From positions 1 to 5,170 of the forward strand of contig RFKO01000238.1 in NCBI GenBank assembly GCA_003694235.1: a stretch of 5,170 nucleotides of DNA, in the 5' to 3' direction. Source of the stretch: Anaerolineae bacterium. GTDB lineage: Bacteria; Chloroflexota; Anaerolineae; Anaerolineales; UBA11858. Position 1 is the stretch's first letter. Every line of letters starts with the position of its first letter. Below are positions 4,121-5,170 of this stretch, piece after piece. The notes below the pieces were generated by a model. That model searched no databases. It saw only the letters and a program-made list of their open reading frames with translations, and was not told where the DNA came from. The translations under genes were made by a program, and so were the position numbers.

Positions 4121-5170
4121 TTATTGCCCCACCCCAAACACCGCCACCACCGGGTCGTGATCCGACTTGCGGATGGGAGATTCATCATCGGGAGCAGGGA
4201 TGGCGTAATCGGCGTTGACGTGCAGCACATCCACGCGGCGCAGCAAGGCCATCAGTTCGGGCGTCACCAGGATGTGATCCAACACCTGAGACTGCCCGTG
4301 GTAGATGTAAGTGTAGCGCTCGTCCTCCGGCAAACGCTCGAAGACGTGCACCAGCCCGGCATCGCGCAGCGTGTTTACCGGCAAGGAGTCGTAGTACGAG
4401 TTCAGGTCGCCCATCACCGCCAGATAAGCGCCGGGGTCGGCGTCCAGTAGCTGCTGCATCACCGTCACGTTCCAGGCCGCCTGGGCAGTGCGACGCGGCT
4501 CGGTGGCCTTTTCGCCGCCGCTCATCGAGGTAAAGTGATTGTTCAGCGCATAGACCGTGACTGCACCGGCGGAGGTGGTGATCTCCACCTGCACCATCAG
4601 CGGCGGGCGGCTGGTGATTCCTTCGGGCGCGGGATACTGCTCGAAGGCCAGAATGCGCGCCTGGTCGCCGCGGATCAGATAACCGACGTCAATACCTCGG
4701 CTGTCCGTGCCCTCGATCAGCACCGGTTGATAGTCAAAATCCGCCAGCGCTTCGTGCGCGGCGATATCCTCCAGCACGCCGATGTTCTCCACCTCCTGCA
4801 AGCCGACGATGGTCGGCGCGCCGGCAGCCAGGATGGTGTTGGCCACTTTGGCAATATACAGCCGATACTCATCCAGCGTGGGCATCGGCGGGCTGGAGGG
4901 GTTGGGCGGCTGGAAGTCGAACAGGTTTTCCACATTCCAGGTCATCAGGCTGAACTCGTCAGCGGCCAGCGGAGGCAGCGAGGGCGGTTCGTTCTCTACG
5001 GAGGTGATTTGCGGCTGCACCACCGGCTCAATCTTGTAATCGCCGAAGGTATAAGCCAGCGGCCCCACCAGATTGGTGACCTCATCGCCCACATTGACCA
5101 CATAGGGCAGCGTAGAGCGGTCGTCATGCGCCCCGTAACTGCCGTCGTCCACCACGATCGCCCAGCCGGC
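4121..5170 (-). CDS. Extracellular-type endonuclease/exonuclease/phosphatase-family nuclease, N-terminus cut by window edge
   Basis: The frame is open to the right edge, giving 349 visible residues (numbered here from position 5170) and a TAA stop at 4121. Residues 1-55 contain AGWAIVVDDGS, then VGDEVTNLVGPLAYTFGDYKIEP. This resembles the OB-fold segment preceding the catalytic domain in ExeM/NucH-type extracellular nucleases. A Pro-rich linker (about 58-68) leads into a metal-dependent EEP domain with all expected catalytic stretches: MTWNVENLFD (N79), VGLQEVEN (E126), LNNHFTS (H212), GDLNSYYD (D255, N257), LDHILV (D298) and SDHDPVVA (D337, H338). A Pro/Ser-rich insertion (about 86-97) sits after the first motif. 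The likely activity is phosphodiester cleavage of DNA or RNA outside the cell. Its signal peptide and any cell-wall or lamin-tail domain would lie beyond the edge. GTG codons at 5155 and 5152 are not taken as starts because the family sequence continues upstream. It converges on comM. Confidence 0.93.
   Translation of the reverse strand, partial: AGWAIVVDDGSYGAHDDRSTLPYVVNVGDEVTNLVGPLAYTFGDYKIEPVVQPQITSVENEPPSLPPLAADEFSLMTWNVENLFDFQPPNPSSPPMPTLDEYRLYIAKVANTILAAGAPTIVGLQEVENIGVLEDIAAHEALADFDYQPVLIEGTDSRGIDVGYLIRGDQARILAFEQYPAPEGITSRPPLMVQVEITTSAGAVTVYALNNHFTSMSGGEKATEPRRTAQAAWNVTVMQQLLDADPGAYLAVMGDLNSYYDSLPVNTLRDAGLVHVFERLPEDERYTYIYHGQSQVLDHILVTPELMALLRRVDVLHVNADYAIPAPDDESPIRKSDHDPVVAVFGVGQ

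Noticed and set aside
5147..5155. GTG start at 5155 making the nuclease gene complete
   Set aside because: The frame continues upstream to the edge with family-like sequence (AGWAIVVDDGS), and the visible part would lack a signal peptide. The gene is best treated as truncated by the window.

Overview
This is bacterial, moderately GC-rich DNA. A PucC-family transporter outside any visible photosynthesis gene cluster, a ComM ATPase, a secreted-type nuclease with an OB-like segment, and intergenic hairpin repeats built on GGACAAGCC together suggest an environmental Chloroflexota (Anaerolineae-like) genome. That placement is inference from gene types and repeat style; no rRNA or marker gene is present to confirm it.

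Left part (1-1660, minus strand): a two-gene operon. A PucC/BCD-family major facilitator transporter (1560-253) is followed 13 bases later by a small MerR/excisionase-type helix-turn-helix protein (start at 239, C-terminus beyond the left edge). A candidate promoter lies upstream of the transporter, and its elements are bracketed by a bulged inverted repeat. Inside the HTH gene is a perfect 26-bp palindrome (22-47).

Middle (1561-2531): about 540 bases without a convincing gene. They hold three short hairpins, two of them directly abutting, within imperfect 41-base direct repeats spaced 90 bp apart, plus runs of 7 C and 9 G. Next is a small minus-strand gene for an unrecognised 81-residue acidic, Tyr-rich protein (2342-2097). 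It is driven by a fully consensus sigma70-type promoter (TTGACA, 16 bp, TATAAT) and has a roughly 110-base leader with two small hairpins. A second, divergent promoter fires to the right, and its predicted start point is the A of the comM start codon.

Right part (2532-5170): comM (yifB), complete on the plus strand, encodes the AAA+ branch-migration helicase of natural transformation and recombination. It converges on a partial minus-strand gene for an endonuclease/exonuclease/phosphatase-fold nuclease of the ExeM/NucH extracellular type, which runs off the right edge.

The genes do not form one obvious pathway. The best-supported oddities are the intragenic perfect palindrome, the inverted repeat framing the transporter promoter, the leaderless comM arrangement, and the strongly promoted orphan small gene. 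I did not find a clearly new multi-gene system.
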